This document shows positions 51,932 through 61,615 of a DNA stretch of 64,000 nt, one piece after another; positions within the stretch are counted from its first letter, which is position 1, and every line of letters begins with the position of its first letter. A model generated the notes under the pieces. It had not been told where the DNA came from, searched no databases, and saw only the letters and a program-made list of their open reading frames with translations. Source of the stretch: Pseudomonas fragi (GTDB lineage: Bacteria; Pseudomonadota; Gammaproteobacteria; Pseudomonadales; Pseudomonadaceae); NCBI RefSeq assembly GCF_900105835.1, contig NZ_LT629783.1, forward strand, positions 186,001 through 250,000, given 5' to 3'. Both the position numbers and the translations under genes were made by a program.

Positions 51932-54313
51932 ATGGTTCAGGTTCGCAAATTGGTGTTGGCAATCGCTGCCGCTTCGGCGCTGTCATCCGGCATGGCACAG
52001 GCGCTTGAGCTCGGGGAGCTGACGCTCAAGTCGACTCAGAACCAGCCGCTGCTGGCAGAAATCGAGCTGCTTGATGTCAAGGACCTGACTGCCGCGCAAG
52101 TGGTGCCAAGCCTGGCCCCCGAGCAGGAATTCAGCAAGGCCGGGGTGCCGCGCCCAGCCTATCTGGAGGATCTGCGTTTCACGCCGGTGATCAATGCCGA
52201 CGGCAAGAGCGTGTTGCGTGTCACGTCCAGCCTGCCGCTGTCCGAACCTTTCGTAAAATTCCTGGTGCAGGTGATGTGGCCCAACGGCCGCTTGATGCGC
52301 GACTACAGCGTGTTGTTCGATCCGGCCAAGTTCTCGCCGCAAACGGCTGCCGCAGCATCGGCCTCGGCTCCTGGTGCCACAGAACCTGCGCAATACACCA
52401 CTACCGCCCGTGACACCCTGTGGGAAATTGCCGCCAAGGCGCGCAATGGTGGCTCGGTGCAGCAGACCATGCTGGCCATTCAGGCACTAAACCCTGATGC
52501 CTTTATCAACGGCAATATCAACCGCCTTAAAATCGGTCAGGTGCTGCGCTTGCCCAGCGCCGAGCAAAGTGTGCAATTGCCTCAGGCCAAGGCGATCAAC
52601 GAGGTCGCGGCGCAAAACGCCGACTGGCGCAATGGCCGGCGAACCGTACCGTTGGCGCAGCAGTTGGATGCCACCGGGCGCAAGCCCGTGCCGATCCCGG
52701 CTGCCAAAACCGTGCATGCGGATGCCCTGAGTCTGGTTTCAGGCCAGGCAGGCAAGGGCGCTGCCGGTGATGCGAAGCGTTTGAGCGACAAGCTGGCGAT
52801 GACTCAGGAAGGGCTGGACTCCAGCCGCCGTGAAAATGCCGAGCTGCAAAGCCGGATGCAGGATTTGCAAAGCCAGTTGGACAAGTTGCAACGCTTGATT
52901 CAATTGAAGAACGATCAGTTGGCCAGGCTGGAGGCCGACAAAGGCACGCCTGTTGACCCGACCATTGCGATGCCGGCACAGCTTGCGGCACCGGCAGAAG
53001 ACGCCCCTGAAGCCGATATTGCCCCCGCCAGCGAAGGTGCGCCTGCTACGGCAGTGGCGCCAAGCCCGGTTGAAAACGCGGCAGCGCCCGGTAGCGAGCG
53101 CAAGCTCCAGGACTTGCTGGGCAGCCCGCTGCTGCTGGGCCTGATCGGCGGCGGGGCGATCTTGCTGTTGTTGCTGCTATTGCTGCTTGTGCGCCGTCGC
53201 AATGCCTTGCAAGAAGCACAGAAGCACGCGCGGATGGCCCGCGAACTTGAGCATGAAACCGAATTTTCGGCTGATCTGGACATGCCGCAGAGCAGTTTCG
53301 AAGGGCTTGAAACACCCTCGCGCAGCGTCAAGCTTGACTCGGCACCAGCACCAGCACCAGCACCAGCACCAGCACCGGCACCTGTGGTTGAGACCGTGGC
53401 GCCTGTGGTTGCTGCCGTCTCCCTGGCCAAGCCTGCTGCAGATGTGCTGGACGAGGCTGAGCGATTGATCGGCCAGCGCCAACTGAGCCAGGCCGAAGCA
53501 CTGCTCAAGGCGGCAATCGAGCAGGAGCCGCAGCGCAGCGATCTTCGTTTGAAGCTGATGCAGGTTTACGGCGAGCAAGGCGCGCGCGAAGACTTTGTTG
53601 CCCAGGAGCGGCAACTGGTTGCCAATGGCAAGAATCACGCCCAGGTCGAGCAGCTTAAGCAGCGTTACCCGGGCATGGTAGCGGCTGCGGCAGCGGGCAT
53701 CGCCACGGCAGCAGTTGCCACCCAGCTACAGGCGCAGTTTGTCCAGGACATGATGCGTGACGATCGCCAGGTCGAGGCTGAGCCTGAACTGATTCCGCCA
53801 GTCGAAGCGTTTGATCACGATTTTGACCTGAGCCTTGATGAGCTCGAAGCTGCTTCGCCCACCGTGCTGGCGACCGAGCCGAGCCCCGACAAACCAGCGG
53901 CCGACAGCTTTGAAGCGGTGCTCGAGCAACAGGCCCAGGCGGCGCAAGAGCAAGCGTCGAACCCTGATCTGGAGCTGCCATCGGACTTCGATTTGTCCCT
54001 GGCACCCGAGAGTGAACCGCCCGCAGCACAGCCAGACAGCTTTTCCCTGGAGCTGGACAAGGTCAATGCCGAGTTGCATCGTCTGTCGCAAAGCCTTGAG
54101 CAGTCATCGCTGGAGCAGCCCTTTGCCGATGATGAGCCGGAGTTCGACTTCCTGTCGGGCGCCGATGAGACCGCCACCAAACTCGATCTGGCCCAGGCCT
54201 ATATCGATATGGGTGACGACGAGGGTGCGCGGGATATTCTTACCGAAGTCATGGAAGAGGGTAATCCACAGCAACAGGCTGAAGCCCTGGAAATGATGGC
54301 GCGCCTGACCTGA
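51932..54313 (+). CDS. fimV: Polar peptidoglycan-binding protein FimV
   Basis: 793 residues. Signal peptide (about 1-24), FimV N-terminal domain with ELGELTLKSTQNQPLLAEIE, a LysM domain (about 153-207; TARDTLWEIAAKARNGGSVQ), a coiled coil of about 290-340, one membrane segment LLLGLIGGGAILLLLLLLLLV (about 400-420), a Pro-Ala stretch, acidic cytoplasmic repeats and the C-terminal TPR-like end (DLAQAYIDMGDDEGARDIL). In P. aeruginosa FimV governs type IV pilus assembly, polar localisation and cAMP signalling. Confidence 0.95.
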   Translation: MVQVRKLVLAIAAASALSSGMAQALELGELTLKSTQNQPLLAEIELLDVKDLTAAQVVPSLAPEQEFSKAGVPRPAYLEDLRFTPVINADGKSVLRVTSSLPLSEPFVKFLVQVMWPNGRLMRDYSVLFDPAKFSPQTAAAASASAPGATEPAQYTTTARDTLWEIAAKARNGGSVQQTMLAIQALNPDAFINGNINRLKIGQVLRLPSAEQSVQLPQAKAINEVAAQNADWRNGRRTVPLAQQLDATGRKPVPIPAAKTVHADALSLVSGQAGKGAAGDAKRLSDKLAMTQEGLDSSRRENAELQSRMQDLQSQLDKLQRLIQLKNDQLARLEADKGTPVDPTIAMPAQLAAPAEDAPEADIAPASEGAPATAVAPSPVENAAAPGSERKLQDLLGSPLLLGLIGGGAILLLLLLLLLVRRRNALQEAQKHARMARELEHETEFSADLDMPQSSFEGLETPSRSVKLDSAPAPAPAPAPAPAPVVETVAPVVAAVSLAKPAADVLDEAERLIGQRQLSQAEALLKAAIEQEPQRSDLRLKLMQVYGEQGAREDFVAQERQLVANGKNHAQVEQLKQRYPGMVAAAAAGIATAAVATQLQAQFVQDMMRDDRQVEAEPELIPPVEAFDHDFDLSLDELEAASPTVLATEPSPDKPAADSFEAVLEQQAQAAQEQASNPDLELPSDFDLSLAPESEPPAAQPDSFSLELDKVNAELHRLSQSLEQSSLEQPFADDEPEFDFLSGADETATKLDLAQAYIDMGDDEGARDILTEVMEEGNPQQQAEALEMMARLT
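53342..53378 (+). repeat. Hexanucleotide repeat in fimV
   Basis: About six copies of GCACCA encode Pro-Ala repeats just after the membrane segment. Slippage would lengthen or shorten this linker in steps of two residues. Confidence 0.8.
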
Positions 54314-54355
54314 GTGCAATGCATGTAGAGACTCTGTTGCCGGTCAATGGCTCTT

Positions 54356-54442
54356 TGTAGCAGCTGACTCGCGCAGCGAGGCTGCGTCCGGCTTTGCGCT
54401 TCGCACTCGGACGTAGCCTCGTTCTACTCGTCAACTGCTACA
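54356..54442. repeat. Inverted repeat element 1 upstream of truA
   Basis: GTAGCAGCTGAC at the left and TCAACTGCTAC at the right, with GCAGCGAGGCTGCG-like core and complementary ACGTAGCCTCGT. Related to the 3820-3964 element. Confidence 0.7.
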
Positions 54443-54470
54443 GGTGCAGCGTGATCCAGGTGTGAATTCT

Positions 54471-54613
54471 GTAGCAGCTGCCGAGGAACGAAGGCAGCGT
54501 CCGGTGACGAAGTCGCCGTAAAACCAGAATGCACGGACCGGCAAGAAGATCGTTCACTCAGGTTTTACGAGCGCTTCGCGCTCGGAGCAGCCTCGTTCCT
54601 TCGGCAGCTGCTA
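54471..54613. repeat. Inverted repeat element 2 upstream of truA
   Basis: Left arm GTAGCAGCTGCCGAGGAACG (54471-54490) and right arm CGTTCCTTCGGCAGCTGCTA (54594-54613) are nearly complementary. A centre with ACCAGAATGCACGGACCGGC lies between them. It fills the 397-bp gap after fimV; no gene is seen there. Confidence 0.75.
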
Positions 54614-54710
54614 CGCGGTATTGCGCGCCTCAGCGTGAAATGTTTCATGGCGTCTTGCCGGGTGCGCCTTATAATGGCCGCCTTTGCGTTATTGAGCAGG
54701 CTGCAAGTCC

Positions 54711-55565
54711 TTGGCAAATATAGATAACCCGGCCGCTGAAATGGCCGCGGAAGGTTTTTACCGAATCGCCCTTGGCGTGGAATACAAAGGTTCGCGCTAC
54801 AGCGGCTGGCAGCGCCAGGCCAATGGGGTGCTGACCGTCCAGGAAACCCTGGAAAACGCCTTGTCCAAAGTGGCCGCTTCGCCGGTTTCATTGATGTGCG
54901 CCGGACGTACCGATGCCGGTGTGCACGCCTGCGGGCAGGTGGTGCATTTTGACACCCAGGCCGAGCGCTCACTGAAAGCCTGGGTCATGGGCGCCAATAT
55001 CAATTTGCCCCATGACATCAGCGTAACCTGGGCTCAGGTCATGCCTGCGCATTTTCACGCGCGCTTCAAGGCCATCGCCAGGCGCTACCGCTATGTGATC
55101 TACAACGACCAGATCCGGCCTGCGCACCTGAATCAGGAAATCACCTGGAACCACCGCCCGCTGGACGTCGAGCGTATGGCCGAGGCGGCCCGCTACCTGT
55201 TGGGTGTGCACGACTTCAGCGCCTTTCGCGCCGGCCAGTGCCAGGCCAAATCGCCGATCAAGGAAATGCACCATCTGCGCGTAACCCGTCACGGCAACAT
55301 GATCGTGCTGGATATTCGTGCCAGTGCCTTTCTGCACCATATGGTGCGCAATATCGCCGGCGTGCTGATGACCATCGGTACGGGCGAGCGCCCGGTGGAG
55401 TGGATCAAAGAAGTGCTGGAGAGTCGCGAGCGCCGCTCCGGTGGTGTCACGGCCCACCCTTACGGGCTGTATCTGGTGCAAGTTGAATACCGCGATGAGT
55501 TCCAATTGCCGCAACGTTACATTGGTCCACATTTCTTGACCGGTTTTAGCGGCCTGGACGGCTGA
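54711..55565 (+). CDS. truA: tRNA pseudouridine(38-40) synthase
   Basis: 284 residues, TTG start (ATG 54741 is an alternative with no Shine-Dalgarno). Makes pseudouridine at positions 38-40 in the anticodon stem of tRNAs. The catalytic Asp is in CAGRTDAGVHACGQVVHF (about 63-80), and YKGSRYSGWQRQ and HHMVRNIAGVLMTIG are conserved. It lies between fimV and trpF, as in P. aeruginosa. Confidence 0.96.
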   Translation: MANIDNPAAEMAAEGFYRIALGVEYKGSRYSGWQRQANGVLTVQETLENALSKVAASPVSLMCAGRTDAGVHACGQVVHFDTQAERSLKAWVMGANINLPHDISVTWAQVMPAHFHARFKAIARRYRYVIYNDQIRPAHLNQEITWNHRPLDVERMAEAARYLLGVHDFSAFRAGQCQAKSPIKEMHHLRVTRHGNMIVLDIRASAFLHHMVRNIAGVLMTIGTGERPVEWIKEVLESRERRSGGVTAHPYGLYLVQVEYRDEFQLPQRYIGPHFLTGFSGLDG

Positions 55566-55621
55566 CGTCCGGATAAGCATTTGTTACCATCCGGGGCTTT
55601 CGCGTCCGGGGTGTTATCGAG

Positions 55622-56245
55622 ATGTCCGTTGTTCGCAGCAAGATCTGCGGTATTACCCGCATAGAAGATGCACTGGCTGCGGTCGAGGCCGGTGCTGATG
55701 CCATAGGCTTCGTGTTCTACGCCAAAAGCCCGCGGGCAGTCACGGCATTGCAGGCCCGGGCCATCATTGCTGCATTGCCGCCGTTCGTGACCACGGTGGG
55801 GTTGTTCGTCAACGCCAGTGCCTGTGAATTGAACGAAACCCTGGATGCCGTGCCGCTGGACCTGTTGCAGTTCCATGGTGATGAAACCCCGGAGCAGTGC
55901 GAAGGCTATCACCGTCCTTATATCAAGGCCCTGCGGGTCAAGGCTGGTGATGACATCGCCGGCGCCTGCAAGGCGTATGCAGGGGCCAGCGGTATTTTGC
56001 TCGATGCCTATGTTGAAGGTGTGCCGGGCGGAACTGGTCAGGCATTTGACTGGTCTTTGATACCACAGGATCTGAGCAAGCCGATTATCCTGGCCGGTGG
56101 CCTGACGGTCGACAACGTCGCCGATGCCATCGCCCGGGTAAGGCCCTATGCCGTGGATGTCAGTGGCGGGGTGGAAAAGAGCAAGGGCATCAAGGATCAC
56201 GACAGGATTCGTGCCTTTATGCAGGCCGTGCGCTCAACAAACTGA
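55622..56245 (+). CDS. trpF: Phosphoribosylanthranilate isomerase
   Basis: 207-residue TIM barrel catalysing the third step of tryptophan synthesis. Catalytic Cys in [12 protein letters not shown] (about 6-17); [31 protein letters not shown] and the phosphate-binding ends are intact. It is separated from the rest of the trp genes, as usual in pseudomonads. GAG precedes the ATG. Confidence 0.96.
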   Translation: MSVVRSKICGITRIEDALAAVEAGADAIGFVFYAKSPRAVTALQARAIIAALPPFVTTVGLFVNASACELNETLDAVPLDLLQFHGDETPEQCEGYHRPYIKALRVKAGDDIAGACKAYAGASGILLDAYVEGVPGGTGQAFDWSLIPQDLSKPIILAGGLTVDNVADAIARVRPYAVDVSGGVEKSKGIKDHDRIRAFMQAVRSTN

Positions 56246-56514
56246 TGCCGATGTGACGGCTGGCACTCTGCCGCCGTCCATCAATACCGTTCTGCGAAGC
56301 AGGCGGGCCCGGTGAGAAGACGGGCAGAAATTAAAGTGGCGGCCGCTCTGGTGCGTGCTGTCGGGAAGGCTGAGGGTTGCAGGGTTTTTGCTGGTTTGCC
56401 GAGTGCGGACCGCGGCCCCGGCAATCATCGCCACACACCTGAATAATTTAGCTCAAGGGCATACACGGGGCCTGAACTCTACTGTTCTGGCCACCGGTAC
56501 TGGAGAAAGAAAGC

Positions 56515-57435
56515 ATGAGCAACTGGTTGGTAGACAAGCTGATTCCTTCGATCATGCGTTCCGAGGTCAAAAAGAGCTCGGTACCTGAAGGCCTGTGGCA
56601 CAAATGCCCGTCTTGCGACGCTGTACTTTATCGTCCTGAGCTGGAAAAGACCCTGGACGTTTGCCCTAAATGCAATCACCACATGCGCATTGGCGCCCGC
56701 GCGCGCATTGACATTTTCCTGGATGCCGACGGCCGTGCCGAGCTGGGTGCAGACCTGGAGCCGGTTGACCGCCTCAAGTTCCGCGACAGCAAGAAGTACA
56801 AGGATCGCCTGGTTGGCGCGCAGAAGCAGACCGGTGAAAAAGACGCCCTGATCTCCATGAGCGGCACCTTGCTGGGCATGCCGGTGGTGGTATCGGCGTT
56901 CGAGTTCTCCTTTATGGGTGGTTCGATGGGCGCCATCGTTGGCGAGCGCTTTGTGCGTGCCGCCAACTACGCACTGGAAAACCGCTGCCCGATGATCTGC
57001 TTTGCCGCCTCCGGTGGTGCGCGGATGCAGGAAGCCCTGATCTCCCTGATGCAAATGGCCAAGACCTCGGCGGTGCTGGCGCGTCTGCGTGAAGAAGGCA
57101 TCCCGTTTATCTCGGTTCTGACCGATCCGGTGTATGGCGGTGTTTCGGCCAGCCTGGCGATGCTCGGTGACGTGATCGTGGCTGAACCCAAGGCGCTGAT
57201 CGGTTTTGCCGGCCCGCGCGTGATCGAGCAGACCGTTCGTGAAAAACTGCCCGAAGGCTTCCAGCGCAGCGAGTTCCTGCTGGAGCACGGCGCGATCGAC
57301 CTGATCGTAGCGCGTCAGGAACTGCGTCCACGCCTGGGCAACCTGCTGGCACAGATGATGGGCTTGCCAACCCCTGTGTTCGTAGCTGCGCCTGTTGAAA
57401 CCATCGTTGTTCCGCCGGCACCTGCAAACCTATGA
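56515..57435 (+). CDS. accD: Acetyl-CoA carboxylase carboxyltransferase subunit beta
   Basis: 306 residues. Zinc ribbon KCPSCDAVL...DVCPKCNHH (four Cys, about 28-50), then the crotonase-fold carboxyltransferase domain with [15 protein letters not shown] and [18 protein letters not shown]. With AccA it forms malonyl-CoA for fatty acid synthesis. AGAAAGA precedes the ATG. It overlaps folC by 4 bp. Confidence 0.97.
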   Translation: MSNWLVDKLIPSIMRSEVKKSSVPEGLWHKCPSCDAVLYRPELEKTLDVCPKCNHHMRIGARARIDIFLDADGRAELGADLEPVDRLKFRDSKKYKDRLVGAQKQTGEKDALISMSGTLLGMPVVVSAFEFSFMGGSMGAIVGERFVRAANYALENRCPMICFAASGGARMQEALISLMQMAKTSAVLARLREEGIPFISVLTDPVYGGVSASLAMLGDVIVAEPKALIGFAGPRVIEQTVREKLPEGFQRSEFLLEHGAIDLIVARQELRPRLGNLLAQMMGLPTPVFVAAPVETIVVPPAPANL

Positions 57436-58739
57436 CCCAGCGCACCCTTGGCGAGTGGCTCGCCTATCTTGAACAGCTGCATCCAGCCGCCATTGACATG
57501 GGGCTGGATCGCGCACGCGAGGTAACGAACCGCATGGGGCTGCAAAAGCCTGCGCCTCGGGTGGTGACGGTAACGGGTACCAATGGCAAGGGCTCGACCT
57601 GTGCGTTTGTGGCCGCATTGCTGCAGGCGCAAGGGCTCAAGGTGGGGGTTTACAGTTCGCCCCACCTGCTGCGCTATAACGAGCGCGTACAAATTGACGG
57701 GGCTGAAGTCAGCGATGAACTGCTCTGTGAGGCTTTTGCGGCCCTGGACGCAGGGCGTGGCGATACGTCCCTGACTTATTTTGAAATGGGTACGCTGGCC
57801 GCCTTCTGGCTGTTTGAGCGTGCCCAGCTGGATGCCGTAGTGCTGGAAGTCGGGCTGGGCGGGCGACTGGATGCGGTCAATCTGGTGGATGCCGATCTGG
57901 CACTGGTGACCAGTATCGGTGTCGATCATGTTGAATACCTGGGTAATACCCGCGAATCCGTGGCCTTTGAAAAGGCCGGGATCTTCCGTGCGGGCAAGCC
58001 GGCCCTGTGTGGTGATCTCAATCCGCCACATACCTTGCTCGACAGGGCAGCCGAACTGGATTGCCCGCTGTTTTTGCGCGGTCGTGACTTTGACTTGAGC
58101 AGTACCGATCAGGTCTGGCATTGGCGGGGTCTGGATGCCCAGGGGCAATTGCTCGAGCTGCGCGATATTCCGCTGCTGGATCTGCCGATGGAAAACGCGG
58201 CGCTGGCCGTGCAGGCCTACGCGCTGAGCGGTCTGCCCTGGCAGCCCGAGCGGATTTTGGCAGCACTGGCCGCTACTCGAATCACCGGGCGGCTGGATCG
58301 TCGCCAGTTCAACTGGAAGGGTAAAACCCTGAACGTGCTGCTGGATGTGGGCCACAACCCCCATGCTGCCGAGTACCTGGCGCGCCGCCTGGCGCAGCGG
58401 CCGGTTGCCGGCAAGCGCCTGGCGGTGTTTGGTTTGCTGGCGGACAAGGACCTGGATGGCGTAGTGTCACAGCTGACCGGGTCGGTCGTGCATTGGGCCG
58501 TTGCGCCGCTGGACACCCCGCGCACGCGCCCGGGGACTGAGGTCGAGGCCGCCCTGCAAGGTTTGGGCGCTTCGGTTTTGGCTTATGCCAGTGTGGCGCA
58601 GGCGCTTGAGGCGCAGTGCGAGCGCGCCACGGCCGAAGACGAAATCCTGTTGTTCGGATCATTTTATTGTGTTGCGCAGGCGCTCGAGTGGTTGGAGCAG
58701 CGTGCCACGCAGGAGGCTGCACATGGCTTTGCTGGATAA
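57432..58739 (+). CDS. folC: Bifunctional dihydrofolate synthase/folylpolyglutamate synthase
   Basis: 435 residues of the Mur-ligase family. ATP-binding P-loop [20 protein letters not shown] (about 44-63), central motifs [13 protein letters not shown] and [17 protein letters not shown], and the C-terminal domain with [14 protein letters not shown]. Adds glutamate to dihydropteroate and folates. It overlaps accD at the start and the SPOR gene at the end (17 bp). Confidence 0.96.
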   Translation: MTQRTLGEWLAYLEQLHPAAIDMGLDRAREVTNRMGLQKPAPRVVTVTGTNGKGSTCAFVAALLQAQGLKVGVYSSPHLLRYNERVQIDGAEVSDELLCEAFAALDAGRGDTSLTYFEMGTLAAFWLFERAQLDAVVLEVGLGGRLDAVNLVDADLALVTSIGVDHVEYLGNTRESVAFEKAGIFRAGKPALCGDLNPPHTLLDRAAELDCPLFLRGRDFDLSSTDQVWHWRGLDAQGQLLELRDIPLLDLPMENAALAVQAYALSGLPWQPERILAALAATRITGRLDRRQFNWKGKTLNVLLDVGHNPHAAEYLARRLAQRPVAGKRLAVFGLLADKDLDGVVSQLTGSVVHWAVAPLDTPRTRPGTEVEAALQGLGASVLAYASVAQALEAQCERATAEDEILLFGSFYCVAQALEWLEQRATQEAAHGFAG

Positions 58740-59340
58740 GGCGTACAAACAACGGATGGTCGGTGCCCTGGTGCTGGTGGCGCTGGCGGTTATTTTTCTG
58801 CCGATGTTGTTCTCCCGGCAGGACGAGCAGCGTCAGATCCAGGTCGATGCGCCGAGCGCTCCTGAAATGCCAGTAATGCCGCAGGTCAAGGTCGAGCCGG
58901 TTGCCGTGCCTGAACCACAGGTTATCCCTGAGGAGCCGGCTCCGGTTCAGCAGCCGGTAGTCGAACAGCTGGCGCCAGCAGCGGTTGTGGCCAAGCCTGC
59001 AGTGGCTGCGCCCAAGCCGCCAGCCGTCACGCCGGCACAGACGGTTGCCCAGGCTCCTGCCAAACTCGATACCACGCAAAAACGGGTTGACCCCAACGGC
59101 TTGCCGATCAGTTGGTCGGTCCAGTTGGTGAGCCTGTCCAATCGTGCCAGTGCCGACAACTTGCAAAAAACCCTTCGCAATCAAGGCTATAACGCTTATG
59201 TGCGATCTTCGGGCGGGATGAACCGAGTTTTTGTCGGCCCGTTGCTGGAGCGTGCAGAGGCGGACCGCCTGCGTGATTTGCTCGGCAAGCAGCAAAACCT
59301 CAAGGGTTTTGTGGTGCGCTTTCAGCCTGAACGTGGCTGA
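58723..59340 (+). CDS. SPOR domain-containing protein (DedD-like)
   Basis: 205 residues. A single N-terminal membrane segment (about 11-29; MVGALVLVALAVIFLPMLF), a Pro/Val/Ala-rich periplasmic linker (about 45-115) and a C-terminal SPOR domain (about 130-205; SWSVQLVSLSNRASADNLQKTL) that binds denuded septal peptidoglycan. Likely a cell-division accessory like DedD. AGGAGG lies before ATG 58723, inside folC. Confidence 0.93.
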   Translation: MALLDKAYKQRMVGALVLVALAVIFLPMLFSRQDEQRQIQVDAPSAPEMPVMPQVKVEPVAVPEPQVIPEEPAPVQQPVVEQLAPAAVVAKPAVAAPKPPAVTPAQTVAQAPAKLDTTQKRVDPNGLPISWSVQLVSLSNRASADNLQKTLRNQGYNAYVRSSGGMNRVFVGPLLERAEADRLRDLLGKQQNLKGFVVRFQPERG

Positions 59341-59351
59341 CAGGGTAAAAA

Positions 59352-59370
59352 GGTGCAATCTGATTGCACC
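59352..59370 (-). terminator. Hairpin that reads as a terminator on the minus strand
   Basis: GGTGCAAT (59352-59359)/ATTGCACC (59363-59370) with a 3-nt loop; AAAAA precedes it on the plus strand, i.e. TTTTT follows on the minus strand. No minus-strand gene is near, so it may stop antisense transcripts. Confidence 0.4.
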
Positions 59371-59446
59371 GGCACGGATAAATCGCCTTACCTGAGCGGC
59401 GGCGCTCTGCTAAAATGCGCCGCCTCATCTATCCGTAGGCTGAACT

Positions 59447-60004
59447 GTGCCATTTACCTGGGTTGACTGGGCGATCGTTGCAATCATCGCCATCTCCGCT
59501 TTGATCAGCTTGAAGCGCGGCTTCGTAAAAGAAGCATTGTCGCTGTGCACCTGGATCATTGCCGGGGTCGTTGCCTGGATGTTCGGCGGTTCGCTGTCGC
59601 AATACCTCTCCGGATACATCGAAACACCTTCCGCCCGCGTCATCGCCGGGTGCACCATCCTGTTTGTCGCCACCTTGCTGGTAGGCGCAATGATCAATTT
59701 TCTTATCGGCGAACTGATTCGCGTCACCGGCCTGTCCGGGACCGATCGTTTTCTCGGCATGGCCTTCGGCGCTGCGCGTGGCGCGTTGCTGGTGGTCACT
59801 GCCGTCGGGCTGTTGAGCCTGGGGCCGGTACAGCAAGACTCATGGTGGCAAGAGTCGCGGCTCGTGCCACAATTTCTATTGGTTGCCGACTGGTCCAAAA
59901 ACCTCATTCTGGGGTGGAGCAGTCAGTGGCTGGCCAGCGGAATCAGCGTACCCGCTGATATTCCGTTCAAGGAGCACCTCTTGCCGGCTACCCAGCCCAA
60001 GTGA
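59447..60004 (+). CDS. cvpA: CvpA family membrane protein
   Basis: 185 residues, GTG start. Four hydrophobic segments, beginning VDWAIVAIIAISALISLKRG, then KEALSLCTWIIAGVVAWMFG, VIAGCTILFVATLLVGAMIN and GAARGALLVVTAVGLLSLG, the form of the colicin V production protein family. It is always next to purF in proteobacteria; its molecular function is unclear, with links to envelope stability. Confidence 0.94.
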   Translation: MPFTWVDWAIVAIIAISALISLKRGFVKEALSLCTWIIAGVVAWMFGGSLSQYLSGYIETPSARVIAGCTILFVATLLVGAMINFLIGELIRVTGLSGTDRFLGMAFGAARGALLVVTAVGLLSLGPVQQDSWWQESRLVPQFLLVADWSKNLILGWSSQWLASGISVPADIPFKEHLLPATQPK

Positions 60005-60045
60005 GCGGTGTTCAGTTCAGATCCATTAAGTAGGGGTTGCGTCGC

Positions 60046-61551
60046 ATGTGTGGCATCGTCGGTATCGTCGGTAAGTCGAACGTCAATCAGGCGCTGTATG
60101 ACGCGCTAACCGTCCTCCAGCACCGCGGCCAGGATGCTGCCGGTATTGTGACCAGCCATAATGGCCGGTTATTTCTGCGCAAGGACAACGGGCTGGTTCG
60201 TGACGTGTTTCATCAGCGTCACATGCAGCGTCTGGTCGGCAACGTGGGCATTGGCCATGTGCGCTATCCAACCGCTGGCAGCTCGACTTCAGCTGAAGCC
60301 CAGCCGTTTTACGTCAACTCGCCCTATGGCATCACCCTGGCGCATAACGGTAACCTGACCAACGTTGAACAGCTGGCCAAGGAGATTTACGAATCTGACT
60401 TGCGTCACGTCAACACCAACTCCGATTCGGAAGTGTTGCTTAACGTCTTCGCCCACGAGCTGGCGCAGCGCGGCAAGTTGCAGCCCACTGAAGAAGACGT
60501 GTTCGCGGCTGTGGCTGATGTCCACAACCGTTGCCTCGGCGGCTACGCCGTGGTGGCAATGATCACCGGTTACGGCATTGTCGGTTTCCGCGATCCGAAC
60601 GGCATTCGTCCGATCGTCTTCGGTCAGCGTCATACCGACGAAGGCGTCGAGTACATGATTGCCTCCGAAAGCGTGTCCCTTGATGTACTGGGCTTTACCC
60701 TGATCCGCGACCTGGCACCGGGCGAAGCGGTGTACATCACTGAAGACGGCAAGCTGCACACCCGTCAGTGCGCGGCCAACCCGAAACTGACCCCGTGCAT
60801 CTTCGAGCATGTGTACCTGGCGCGTCCGGATTCGATCATCGACGGTGTGTCGGTGTACAAGGCCCGTCTGCGCATGGGTGAGAAACTGGCCGAGAAGATC
60901 CTGCGTGAGCGTCCTGAGCACGACATCGATGTGGTTATCCCGATTCCGGACACCAGCCGTTGTGCTGCGCTGGAGCTGGCCAACCACCTGGGCGTCAAGT
61001 TCCGCGAAGGCTTTGTGAAAAACCGCTACATCGGCCGTACCTTCATCATGCCGGGCCAGGCTGCGCGTAAAAAATCCGTGCGTCAGAAGCTCAATGCCAT
61101 CGAGCTTGAGTTCCGTGGCAAGAACGTGATGCTGGTGGACGACTCGATCGTGCGCGGTACTACCTGCAAGCAGATCATTCAGATGGCTCGTGAAGCCGGT
61201 GCCAAGAACGTCTACTTCTGCTCGGCCGCTCCGGCCGTGCGCTACCCGAACGTGTATGGCATTGACATGCCAAGCGCCCATGAGCTGATCGCGCACAACC
61301 GCAGCACCCAGGAAGTGGCCGAGCTGATCGGGGCCGACTGGCTGATCTATCAGGACCTGCCTGACCTGATCGATGCGGTGGGGGGCGGCAAGATCAAGAT
61401 CGATGCGTTCGATTGCGCGGTGTTTGACGGCAAGTACGTCACCGGCGATATTGATGACAACTACCTGGAGCGTATCGAGCGTGCGCGCAACGATGCATCC
61501 AAGGTGGTTGCCCAGGGTGTGGGTGCCACCATCGGCATATACAACAACTAG
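60046..61551 (+). CDS. purF: Amidophosphoribosyltransferase
   Basis: 501 residues. First committed step of purine synthesis, PRPP plus glutamine to phosphoribosylamine. ATG 60046 is right because it puts the nucleophilic Cys at position 2 ([16 protein letters not shown]); an in-frame start 9 bp earlier would not. The PRPP loop [17 protein letters not shown] (about 362) and [13 protein letters not shown] are intact. A terminator follows. Confidence 0.97.
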   Translation: MCGIVGIVGKSNVNQALYDALTVLQHRGQDAAGIVTSHNGRLFLRKDNGLVRDVFHQRHMQRLVGNVGIGHVRYPTAGSSTSAEAQPFYVNSPYGITLAHNGNLTNVEQLAKEIYESDLRHVNTNSDSEVLLNVFAHELAQRGKLQPTEEDVFAAVADVHNRCLGGYAVVAMITGYGIVGFRDPNGIRPIVFGQRHTDEGVEYMIASESVSLDVLGFTLIRDLAPGEAVYITEDGKLHTRQCAANPKLTPCIFEHVYLARPDSIIDGVSVYKARLRMGEKLAEKILRERPEHDIDVVIPIPDTSRCAALELANHLGVKFREGFVKNRYIGRTFIMPGQAARKKSVRQKLNAIELEFRGKNVMLVDDSIVRGTTCKQIIQMAREAGAKNVYFCSAAPAVRYPNVYGIDMPSAHELIAHNRSTQEVAELIGADWLIYQDLPDLIDAVGGGKIKIDAFDCAVFDGKYVTGDIDDNYLERIERARNDASKVVAQGVGATIGIYNN

Positions 61552-61560
61552 GATTTCACC

Positions 61561-61592
61561 AAACCGGCCCTGATGGGCCGGTTTGCGTTTCT
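61561..61592 (+). terminator. Intrinsic terminator between purF and metZ
   Basis: AAACCGGCCC (61561-61570)/GGGCCGGTTT (61575-61584), 4-nt loop, followed by GCGTTTCT. Confidence 0.75.
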
Positions 61593-61615
61593 CTAATACA
61601 GCAAGGAGTGGCAGC

